From NCBI GenBank assembly GCA_029237695.1, contig CM055265.1, positions 106,964,773 to 107,028,772 on the forward strand: a stretch of DNA of 64,000 nt, given 5' to 3'. The stretch's first letter is position 1; every line of letters begins with the position of its first letter. A program made the translations under genes and the position numbers. This stretch comes from Conchocele bisecta. Its lineage: Eukaryota; Mollusca; Bivalvia; Lucinida; Thyasiridae. Shown here one piece after another: positions 55,620 to 64,000 of this stretch. A model generated the notes under the pieces. The model saw nothing but the letters and a program-made list of their open reading frames with translations, did not search any database and had not been told where the DNA came from.

Positions 55620-55815
55620 ATGAGATTCATTCATATTCACTTTCACTCTTCTATCACGGACAATGTGTCTCTTCGTTCCCTGGCCGCGTATACAGTGCCA
55701 GTGGGATGGAAATACTATCAAAGTAGTTTTCATGCCCAAGGCTCGAACCAACAACCTCCGGATTGGAAGTCAGGTGTCCTAACCCCTCGGCCAGGCTGTG
55801 AGTATGTACATGTTG
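55620..55815 (-). mobile_element. tRNA-derived SINE fragment
   Basis: On the minus strand GGCCGAGGGGTTAGGACACC is an A-box region and GTTGGTTCGAGCC a B box at tRNA spacing, followed (toward lower coordinates) by GGACAATGTGTC-type body text shared with 54935. Confidence 0.62.
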
Positions 55816-55847
55816 CAATTGTCAATTGTTTTTATAAAATAGAAGGA

Positions 55848-56556
55848 CTTACTGTCTTTTTCACGAAACCTGCCCAAATTTTACGACTATATAGACAATT
55901 TAAAAACCTTTTTTTTTTTGATAATATTAAATTAAAGGAAAATTTAAGAATGAGCCTTCTTTTTATTTCGTGAAATTTGGTCAAATATTGATTTTATTAC
56001 GAAAAATTGATTTGTCTATGGGAATTTAGCATGGGGGAAAAAGTGGTAAGGAAGTGTGGGAAGAGTCAAAAAACGAAATTTTTGGAAATTGACTCCGAAA
56101 CCCGACTAGATAGCTTGGATATGATCTAACTAAGAAAACAAAAGTTAAATTTTAAAAATCGGTGCAGTATTTCTGAAATTCAAAAATATTTCCCCATGTT
56201 AAATCCCCATCGGGAAACTTTTCTAATTTCCGAAATAGTGGACCTGTTTTCAAAATATAACTTTTGTATTTCTAATTAGATCATTTTCAAGCTATCCAGC
56301 CAGGTTTCAGAGTCAATTTCCAATTTGTTTTCATATTTCGACTTTTCCTGCACATGCACCACCTCTTCCCCCACCCGGAAATTCCCATAGAGAAATATTT
56401 TTTCGCAATAAAATCAATATTTGACCAAATTTCACGAAATAAAAAGAAGGCTCATTCTTAAATTTTGATAACATTTAATATTATCGAAAAAAATATTGTT
56501 TTTGAATTGTTTATATGGCCGTAAAATTTGGGCAGCTTTCGTGAAACAGACTATAG
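55848..56556. mobile_element. P10 long foldback, enlarged
   Basis: TTACTGTCTTTTTCACGAAAC to GCTTTCGTGAAACAGAC; about 150 bases longer than other copies because a central segment (TAGATCATTTTCAAGC text) occurs twice. Confidence 0.78.
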
Positions 56557-56716
56557 TGGAAAAAGGGGACTGTCTCCCTCATGGAATTACATGTAACCGT
56601 CTTCTTCTGCCACTGACTTTTTCAGTTGTAACTTGTGACCTAATTATCCATGTGGTAACCATTATTATAGTTACAGAAACGTAACACTTCAATACTCCCG
56701 TGCGACGGACGATACC

Positions 56717-56961
56717 AGGGGCCCGTTTCACTAAGCTTCGTACGACTAAAATATTCGTAAATGCAAAATTATTATAGTCTGTAAATTTCACATTAACAGT
56801 GTTTTATTGTAAAATGTTATTGTATTTACATTTATTGAGCATAGGCTGCATATGCAGCCTATGCTCAATAAATGTAAATCCATCAATTAAGATTTCCAGA
56901 CGATCCTAAATTTGCATTTACGAACATTTTAGTCTTACGAAGTTTAGTGAAACGGCCCCCT
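56717..56961. mobile_element. P1 foldback MITE
   Basis: GGGGCCCGTTTCACTAAGC to GTTTAGTGAAACGGCCCC; intact central palindrome at 56836-56872. Confidence 0.85.
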
Positions 56962-57206
56962 GACTATTTGAAGTGTTGAGTATCCACAACTATAGCGCTA
57001 TGCTATCTGATGAATTTGAACACGAATGGGAGGAAATACCATACGTGTGATTGATGTTGACCTATATAGAATGTGATTGGTTACGTATTGCTTGCTACAC
57101 CAGGCAGCTGCTGCAGCTATCAATTCCAATATTGTGACGATCATTGGGGGAATAGTGATTATGGCATGTGTGACCAGTCTAGCGCCTGTTACATGTATGC
57201 TAGCCT

Positions 57207-57716
57207 GTAAAGGTACCTGCCCACTCAGTAGGCACAAAATGTTCTTTATATCAGAGACATCATCTGAGACATTTTCTGGCAAAATAAACATGCATTCACC
57301 AGTACCACACGCATTGATTGGCATTATTATACATTTTATATCAGACATAACTTTCCACACTGATATCAGGGGCGATAACCGTGTTTCCTTAAAATGCTAA
57401 CGAACATTACTATTTATACTCTGTATTTATTTTTTTGATGTGCAATTATCATACTTTATAATCTGTAGAAAATATTATTTTTTTCAGGTGACGCATTTAA
57501 TTACATATACATGTACTAAAAAACAAATACCATGCCTCATTTGCATATGAAATAGCTTGATACCAACGCGCGTCACTATCGGTAAAATAAATATTACTAA
57601 ATGATTATATCTATATAGCGGCCACTCGTAATATTTTGAACTGGTGGAATTGTGACACAATTATACACTTATTTAATTCCTATAAAGAACAGTTTGTGCC
57701 TGGCATGTACTTTTAA
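57207..57716. mobile_element. P3 MITE
   Basis: AAAGGTACCTGCCCACTCAG to GGCATGTACTTTTAA; right end lacks CTACTGAGTG. Followed by P7 sequence shared with 61442 onward. Confidence 0.84.
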
Positions 57717-57724
57717 TATCATGT

Positions 57725-57850
57725 TTAACCCTTTGAACCCGAAAGCCCGCTATAGCGGTTTAAGCAAACAGTGCAGATCCAGATGAGCCGGCTCGTAACG
57801 AGCCGTCTCATCAGGATCTGCACTTTTTGCCAGTAATTGAATTACCTTTA
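57725..57850. mobile_element. P7 MITE, left part
   Basis: TTTAACCCTTTGAACCCG, hairpin with GAGCCGGCTCGTAACGAGCC, cut off near GCCAGTAATTGAATTAC. Confidence 0.72.
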
Positions 57851-57892
57851 ACATAGTACCTGTGCATGCACTGAATTGCAAACAGCGCACAC

Positions 57893-58309
57893 CTTGATCT
57901 GTAGCCTATTTCATCAACACTGCAAAGTATACTTTAGTAGCAAAGTATACTTTGAGGGAGAAATTTTCAATTTTATGATAAATTTATTAATACACCTTGA
58001 TCTGTAGCCTATTTCATCAACACTGCAAAGTATACTTTAGTAGCAAAGTATACTTTAAGGGAGAAATTTTCAATTTTATGATAAATTTATTAATTTGTAT
58101 TATACTGAATTTATTACATTATCACAGCCATTATGGCTGTGATAATGTAATAAATTCAGTATAATAATTCTGCCTACTTTTAATCATGAAATACATGCAT
58201 TTGTTAGTTCTATATGAAATAATGCATTTCAGGAAAAATAAATGATTAATCCCTCAAAGTATACTTTGCTAGTAAAGTATACTTTGCAATGTTGATGAAA
58301 TAGGCTACT
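57893..58309. mobile_element. P9 foldback MITE with internal tandem duplication
   Basis: A 103-base left-end segment (GATCTGTAGCCTATTTCATC onward) is present twice, at 57893 and 57996, with one substitution between them; then the usual core and right end. Confidence 0.82.
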
Positions 58310-58362
58310 GATTGTGATAGAATTAATAAAGTTTCTGGACATTGTGGCCAGCCTAGCCCAAG

Positions 58363-58596
58363 AGGCCCGTTTCACTAAACTTCGTACGACTAAAATGTTC
58401 GTAAGTGCAGAATTATGATAGTCTGTACATTTCACATTAACAGTGTTATCTTGTAAACAATTACTGGATTAACCTTTATTGAGCATAGGCTGTATATGCT
58501 CAATAAATGTAAATCCATCAATTGAAATTTCCAGACGATCCTAAATTTGCACTTACGAACATTTTAGTCGTACGAAGTTTGGTGGAACGGCTCCCT
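58363..58596. mobile_element. P1 foldback MITE
   Basis: GGCCCGTTTCACTAAACTTC to GTTTGGTGGAACGGCTCCC; core partly shortened. Confidence 0.83.
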
Positions 58597-58599
58597 GTA

Positions 58600-59220
58600 C
58601 TGATAACCGATAATGTCTTAGATTTGTATGTTTTCCGTACGTTGTGTTCACTTCACGGACTGAATGGCGAACATTGCAAACCTTTATTTGACTGTGATAG
58701 AAGGAATATGGATTATGGTATTTGTGACCAGTCTAACTCCTGCTCTGCAGACCGATAAGGACGTACACCTGTATGGACGCAGTGCGTTGTATTCACTTCA
58801 TCGACTGAATGATGAACAGCGATCTGACTGTAAATGTGATAGAATGATAATGACCTATGCTGTTTATGACCAGTCTAGCTCATGTTATGTCAGCCAGAAA
58901 ACGTCTTACACCTGCATGCACGACGGTTCATGTGTTAACTTCACATACTGAATAGCGAACAGTACAACCCAGGTCATAAAACAGTTTCCTTACTCAACTC
59001 AAAGCCTAGTTTAACAGTAACTCTTGAAATCTACGCGTCGCCCGTATCGTCCGTGTATTGGAGCAGATTGTAAGAGTTACTGTTCGCAAGTACTCAGAGC
59101 CGTGCACAACTTGGCTGAATCAGACTCACCCGTATTTAGGTAATTCGAATTTCCTGGCTTTCACGCAGGGCGACAAAGAAAGTCGCCATGCGTGATATCC
59201 ATACAATTCGGGTTAGTATT
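58600..59220. repeat. P14-like text and small hairpins
   Basis: TTTGTGACCAGTCTAACTCC and related words occur twice (58720, 58865). A small hairpin with GGCGACAAAGAAAGTCGCC lies at about 59165-59200. Confidence 0.45.
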
Positions 59221-59730
59221 ACACCATAAGCATGCAAAGTGGACTATCCAGTCAGCTGAGTTGGACGGGCAAACTACCTTGTATTCATATTTCTAATTGT
59301 ATTTTTCTTTCTTTCTTTTTTTTATATTATAACAATTATTTTTTATACCTCCTACTTCTCTTTCTTATTTTTTATTTATTTTTTCTTCTCCATATCAGTT
59401 TAAACAGTGTCCAAAATTTGTTCTGCTTTGCTTTGCACAATCATACAACTATTTGTATGCGTTTTGTCACGACAACAAAATAAATGTACTGATACATGTA
59501 ACAAAAGGAGACAGTGTTATAAGCTCTCGAGCTCTCTTCTGAATCCTTTTCACATTTTCAATTATTGTAACGTGTACTACATTTGTAAATATGATACTGT
59601 ATGTGTCAAAATGTGAATAAAATATTGTTTAAACTAAGCATGCAAATGTGGTTTGACACATTTTACACGACATGATTGTATCACCTTATTGTGTGTATGA
59701 ACGCAGAACAATTATTTGCAAGAAACATAA
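59221..59730. other. AT/pyrimidine-rich stretch with the candidate first exon
   Basis: T-rich from 59300 to 59400; no repeat family recognised; holds the candidate start at 59278-59288. Confidence 0.4.
59278..59288 (-). CDS. Candidate first coding exon of the GMC gene (M-N-T-Arg junction)
   Basis: On the minus strand an ATG (59288-59286) is followed by two codons and AG, then a GTAGTT donor at 59277. It ends in phase 2, exactly what exon 2 needs (its first base completes an Arg codon). The result would be a short basic N-terminus directly before the hydrophobic anchor, normal for membrane-anchored GMC proteins. The base at -3 is A. An 11-base match can easily occur by chance, and the true first exon may lie elsewhere upstream or beyond the window. 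Confidence 0.28.
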
Positions 59731-60087
59731 TATAGGAATGAATGGCCTTTTTGTGGAATTTATCGGGGTATAAACTTGGAAAAGTCGCGGGAATACTGGA
59801 CGAAGGCCGGAAGGCCTCGTCCAGTATTCCCGCGACTTTTCCAAGTTTATATCCCCGATAAATTCCACAAAAAGGCCATTCATTCCTTATAATTCCAGCA
59901 TTTGAAATAAATTTATCAAGAAAATGTGTTTATTTTCCGTTTTCTTAAGAATTATTTTAACTGCGCCTCACGGTTACGGAAAGTAGTTCGGTGAGGGAGT
60001 TTACTGGGATATAAATTTTGGACAGAGACTTGCTACGGGCCAATCAAATGTTAGGGAATTGTGTAAATATGTTTGTGCTGGAATTAT
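59731..60087 (+). mobile_element. P2 foldback MITE, complete
   Basis: TATAGGAATGAATGGCC to TGTGCTGGAATTATT with a full-length, almost perfect stem; the best-preserved copy. Confidence 0.87.
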
Positions 60088-60479
60088 TAAATATTACATT
60101 TGTACAATGACACATTAGTTCAATTTCTTCATCGTTCTGAGTTGAGCACGGAAGGAAAGTACAATGAATGTAACTGTTAGACCGGACCCTCGGTCTGCAC
60201 TGGTCGGAAACGTCATTAACGTCATTCCTGTAATTGATGTTACACCGTTGTCAGGTAATGGATGCGGTGGTATGTATGTGCGGTATTATTATAAGCTGAT
60301 GGTTTGGTTTCACCCGAGCGAGAGATATTTAGATCGACTTACAGATACGTTTACCTGAGGTAAACCCCAGATTTGCACGATTCAAGTTTGTGTTACCTGT
60401 ACAATGTACATCACCATGTTGCACAACGGATGCAGCTATATACTATAAACACGAATACGCAGCCGCCTTCGCTAATCTG
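60088..60479. other. Spacer, nothing recognised
   Basis: No repeat or coding homology noticed in either strand. Confidence 0.4.
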
Positions 60480-60714
60480 GGGGCCGTTTCAATAAACTTC
60501 GTATGACTAAAATGTTCGTAAGTGCAAATTTAGGATCGTCTGTAAATTTCAATTGATGGATTTACATTTATTGAGCATATGCAGCCTATGATCATTAAAT
60601 GTAAATCGGATAATTGTTTAAAAAAAATCATTGTTAATGTGAAATTCACAGACTATGTTATTTTTTACACTTACGAACATTTTAGTCGGACGACGTTTAG
60701 TGAAACGCCACCCT
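60480..60714. mobile_element. P1 foldback MITE
   Basis: GGGCCGTTTCAATAAACTTC to GTTTAGTGAAACGCCACCC; core partly deleted. Confidence 0.82.
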
Positions 60715-60944
60715 GGAGTGTACTATCGGGTTGCATGTGGAAAACAGGGATAGCGATTATCTTCGACACATTATATACAACCCGCAGTGGATACTTTATT
60801 GAAGTTGGACTGTTGTCGCTTTACGGAGTCGGATCCATACATACATTAAACTCATACTCAGCCAGAGCAGATTTCGGTGCTTACAACCCAACAACTCTGA
60901 ATCTTCGTGTTTCTAGTACTATGTTGCATGCAACAGGTGCACTT

Positions 60945-61442
60945 GAAAGGTACATGCCCACTCAGTAGGCACAAGCTGTTCTTTATATCTGAGACAATTT
61001 CTGGTAAAGTAAACATTCATTAAACATTAACCACGTAATGTTTGGCATTATTATGCAGTTTATATCAGACGTAACTTTTCACACTGATAACCGATAACCG
61101 TGTTTCCTTAAAATTTTAACGGACATTACTATTTATACTCTGTATTTATTTTTTGATGTTCAATTATCATACTTTATAATCTGTCGAAAATATTATTTTG
61201 TTCAGGTGACGCATTTAATTATTATAAATAATTACAAAATACCATGCCTCATTTGCATATGAAAATACCCTGATACCAACGCGTGTCACTACATGTATCA
61301 GTAAAATAAATATTACTAAATGACTATATCTGTATAGCGGCCCCTCGTAATACTTATAACTGGTGTAATAGTGACACAATTATACACTTATTTAATTCCT
61401 ATAAAGAACAGTTTGTGTCTAATGAGTGGGCATGTACTTTTA
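60945..61442. mobile_element. P3 MITE
   Basis: GAAAGGTACATGCCCACTCA to GGGCATGTACTTTTAA; the right flank continues directly into P7. Confidence 0.85.
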
Positions 61443-61449
61443 ATATCAT

Positions 61450-61698
61450 GTTTAACCCTTTGAACCCGAAAACCCGCTATAGCGGTTTACGCAAACAGTG
61501 CAGATCCAGATGAGTCGGCTCGTAACCAGCCGTCTCATCAGGATCTGCACTTTTACCAGTAATTTTCATATGTTTGAAAACCAAAAATACCCCCTTTTCA
61601 TAAATGGACTAGTCTGAAAATCATGTTGTCACGGTTGGATTGGTTGCTAAATTAACATATCAAAATCCATTCCAGTTGCATAGGGGTGAAAGGGTTAA
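61450..61698. mobile_element. P7 MITE, complete
   Basis: TTTAACCCTTTGAACCCG to GGGGTGAAAGGGTTAA; hairpin at 61500-61555. Confidence 0.8.
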
Positions 61699-62050
61699 AA
61701 CAATCAGTGAAAATGTCAACATGTAAGATCACCTACCGCAATTCATCTCCTGTCAGGTATCTCATCTCTGTGTTATTAGTACTGGTCCTTCTCTGCTACA
61801 TCTTGGCGGTAAAAATCCAATCTTTTATCCACAATCAAAACCCGTAACTACGCAATTACACTGTTCAATTACATGTGATGTAATGTACATGTGCATATGA
61901 AATATATTTCCAAGATTTTCGAACGATCGCTGTGAGAAATTTCTATGCACAACTCACTAGTAACACAGCGTGTCCGTAGTGGATTAAAAATTTGCACTGT
62001 TTCTGAATCAGAGGACGCATATATGAGTTACGAAATGACAAAACCAGAAA
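61699..62050. other. Spacer, nothing recognised
   Basis: No gene or repeat family identified. Confidence 0.4.
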
Positions 62051-62052
62051 CT

Positions 62053-62480
62053 GACCAAACTGCACATCAACGTGTCTACACTGTTTGCAAAGGCAATACG
62101 CCTTTGCAAACAGTGTAGACACGTGGATGCGCAGTTTGGTCAGTTTCTATATTGTTCGCCATACACAGGAGCATCCATGAAAGCAGTGACAAACAGTGTT
62201 AACCATTCTAGAGCTACATGGCAACTGAATCAGATCTTCTCAGAATAATTCCAGTTTTGTCAGATCATGTATATGTGTGTATGTGACTAGAGAAATGGGA
62301 CTTATTGGGTTATCAGAATCTACACGGTTCGCCATCATATCAATGAAACACTCGTCATGCTTCTAACAAGTGATATAGGTCGTTATCAGGCTGCAGAAAT
62401 GTGCTATTTGATCAGCAGCTACACTGGTCAAGCATTCCATAAGCCCCGTATCTCCAGTCACAGCCACATTTGCGTATATA
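62053..62480. repeat. P14-related repeat with a near-perfect hairpin
   Basis: 62053-62146: GACCAAACTGC and CGTGTCTACACTGTTTGC face their complements. 62270-62470 holds P14 words (GAGAAATGGGACTTATTGGG, GCAGCTACACTGGTCA). Confidence 0.6.
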
Positions 62481-62861
62481 CGTGCATATATAGGTCTAGG
62501 TAAGTCAATTGTAGACTATGTATCCGCAATTCAATTCATATCATATCCAAACACGAACATCCATGTTTTAATAATCCAAGTCCATTTTCACTGGTACCCG
62601 TTTTCTCATTCGGTCGCTGTGTGCAGGCCGCTAAACTGTTATCACTGCCGCTTATATCTTAGAGAATACCTAGGGTTAGCAATTCGGTACCAGTCATTCC
62701 AGCGAAGGCAAAAACGGAACGAAACACCTGACGTTTGGAATTTCGCTCATCTACCGGTACTACGTCAGTGTGCAATAACAGAAGTTTAGTGCAATACCGG
62801 AAACGACAGAATGAGTTTGTTGGAAACGTATCAGGCAACCATACTCCGTTCCCATGCTCGC

Positions 62862-62925
62862 AATCTTGAAGTTTGATTGGTCGAGGCTGAGCTTTGCTCA
62901 GTCTCGGCCAATCAAACTGCGACAT
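62862..62925. repeat. Hairpin
   Basis: GTTTGATTGGTCGAGGCTGA and its near-complement around CTTTG. Confidence 0.72.
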
Positions 62926-63173
62926 GTATTTGAGTACAAATTGCGAGTACTGATGTGCTAAAAGGTGTTATACTACTGGGCATGGATCATCAACAGGCTG
63001 CATGTGCATATAGCTGAACATACTAACTAACCCTAACCTCTCAAAACCGAACATCCTTGCGACATCGATGTGTTACATTATGATCGATTTCACTGTCAAA
63101 TATCGCTATGTTTACTGGTGTGCATGATTGCAATGCACACAGGCATGTGTTTCAGTGCTCTTACATCGGAATT

Positions 63174-63246
63174 ACAGTGAAACATCTCTATACCGGACAC
63201 CCTGGGGACCTCCCAGGGTGTCCGGTTTAGAGAGGTTCCACTGTAT
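63174..63246. mobile_element. P4 hairpin, solo
   Basis: ACAGTGAAACATCTCTATACC, CCCTGGGGACCTCCCAGGG centre, and GAGAGGTTCCACTGTA. Confidence 0.8.
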
Positions 63247-63337
63247 TTACATAAAGACGGATACATGTAAATGCTTTCTCTGACAGCATAGTCATATATG
63301 CATGAGAATGCCGACATACATAAACATTTTGTAAATA

Positions 63338-63846
63338 AACGTTTTGCTGCCGACGAACTTTTGGCTATTGAACACATTAAATATGACAAATACAAATGTA
63401 TTTAAATGTAAGTACTTTTTCAACAATAACAAAAATCTCACCCACCCAAATTGTTTTATTTGATAAAATTCCATCAAATATTGATTTTATTGCGAACAAA
63501 TGATTTTGCTATGTGAAGTTAACATGGGGGCTAAACATATATTTTTTTGAAAATATATTTTTTATTTGTTCTGATTTTCATAACCTAACTTTTGTTTTCT
63601 TATTTGCTTCATTTCCACGCTATCTCGCCAGGGTTCGGAGTCAAATTTCCAATTGTTTAACTTTTTTTATCCTGCTGGTCCTCCTCCTTTTTGCCCCATG
63701 TTAAATTCCCAGAGGAATATGATTTCGCAATACAATTAATATTTGATGGAATTTCATCGAATACATTTTTTTGGGGTGTGTGACTTTGCTTTGTTATTGA
63801 TGAAAAAGTACTTACTTTTAACTAATTTTTTAGATTCAATGTGGTT
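63338..63846. mobile_element. P10b long foldback, second copy
   Basis: ACGTTTTGCTGCCGACGAAC arm, CATGTTAAATTCCCAGAGG centre, right arm ending AGATTCAATGTGGTTC. The outer right end is lost where P11 begins. Confidence 0.72.
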
Positions 63847-63853
63847 CATTTTA

Positions 63854-64000
63854 TTAGGTAACCTGCCCTGTATTGACCGAATACGTACTGACTGATAGCA
63901 TATTGTTGTAATCAGGCATTGACCTGATACAAACATCCGGGTTACAACGACGTGAAAACTGACGTTCCATTGGTCGGGTAACGTCACGTGACGTCAGTGT
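63854..64000. mobile_element. P11 foldback, left arm cut by window edge
   Basis: ATTAGGTAACCTGCCCTG onward matches 52690 and includes ACGTTCCATTGGTCGG; continues past the end of the window. Confidence 0.78.

Noticed and set aside
59100..59200. First exon ending at the strong GTGAGT donor near 59130 (minus strand)
   Set aside because: In the phase required by exon 2 no ATG opens the frame nearby, and the region is a hairpin.
60579..60968. 129-codon plus-strand frame
   Set aside because: It begins inside a P1 element and ends in a P3 terminus; no domain or splice pattern.
62659..62925. 88-codon minus-strand frame as a possible first exon
   Set aside because: Its start lies in a hairpin and it has no donor in the right phase or recognisable homology.

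Overview
This is a eukaryotic, repeat-dense nuclear window with one traceable protein-coding gene. The gene is split over about 35 kb of AT-rich sequence with GT-AG introns. Foldback MITEs, tRNA-derived SINE pieces and minisatellites are everywhere, and the word ACATGTA is common. Together with a choline/glucose-dehydrogenase-type gene this suggests a mollusc, most likely a bivalve. That assignment is inference; no rRNA or mitochondrial marker is present.

The gene lies on the minus strand (exons between 53489 and 18238) and encodes a GMC-family FAD oxidoreductase. Twelve exons were traced by translation, splice sites and phase. They join without a frameshift or stop and give 616 residues from exon 2, or 620 if the candidate 11-base coding start near 59.28 kb is right. 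Domain order is an N-terminal membrane anchor, the dinucleotide-binding motif, a degenerate GMC signature 1, an intact GMC signature 2, and the GMC C-terminal domain. The two residues that form the catalytic pair in this family (His, then His/Asn) are Gln540 and Leu586 here, and signature 1 is also altered. The reading frame is fully open, so this looks like a maintained but catalytically divergent member. It is the most interesting item in the window.

Almost everything else is introns, flanks and non-autonomous repeats. I sorted the repeats into families by sharing between positions: P1 (about 230 bp foldback with CACTAAACTTCGTACGACT ends), P2 (about 350 bp foldback, GAATGAATGGCC), P3 (about 510 bp, TTAA-flanked, GGTACATGCCCACTCAGT ends), P4 (TA-flanked pogo/Tc1-like, CAGTGGAACCTCTCTAAAC), P5 (1.17 kb, three nearly identical copies with a terminal hairpin), P6 and P7 (TTAACCCTT-ended MITEs), P9 (GTAGCCTATTTCACC ends), P10 (about 560 bp foldback), P11 (about 630 bp foldback), P12, P13 (TACGGAGCCCCGC ends with internal GGAACGAATT repeats), P14 (diffuse interspersed repeat), P15 and P16. 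Several nested insertions allow relative dating.

Layout: 0-7.7 kb P-family MITEs; 7.7-12.6 kb a three-unit tandem array of about 1.6 kb with tRNA-like segments; 12.7-18.2 kb foldbacks 3' of the gene; 18.2-53.5 kb the gene, with introns that hold two large minisatellites (39.8-40.8 kb, 19 bp unit; 46.6-47.3 kb, 51 bp unit), a second array of the 7.7 kb family in inverse orientation (37.4-39.2 kb) and most P5 copies; 53.5-64 kb 5' flank or first intron, again MITE-filled. I found no convincing gene on the plus strand and no autonomous transposase or reverse transcriptase.
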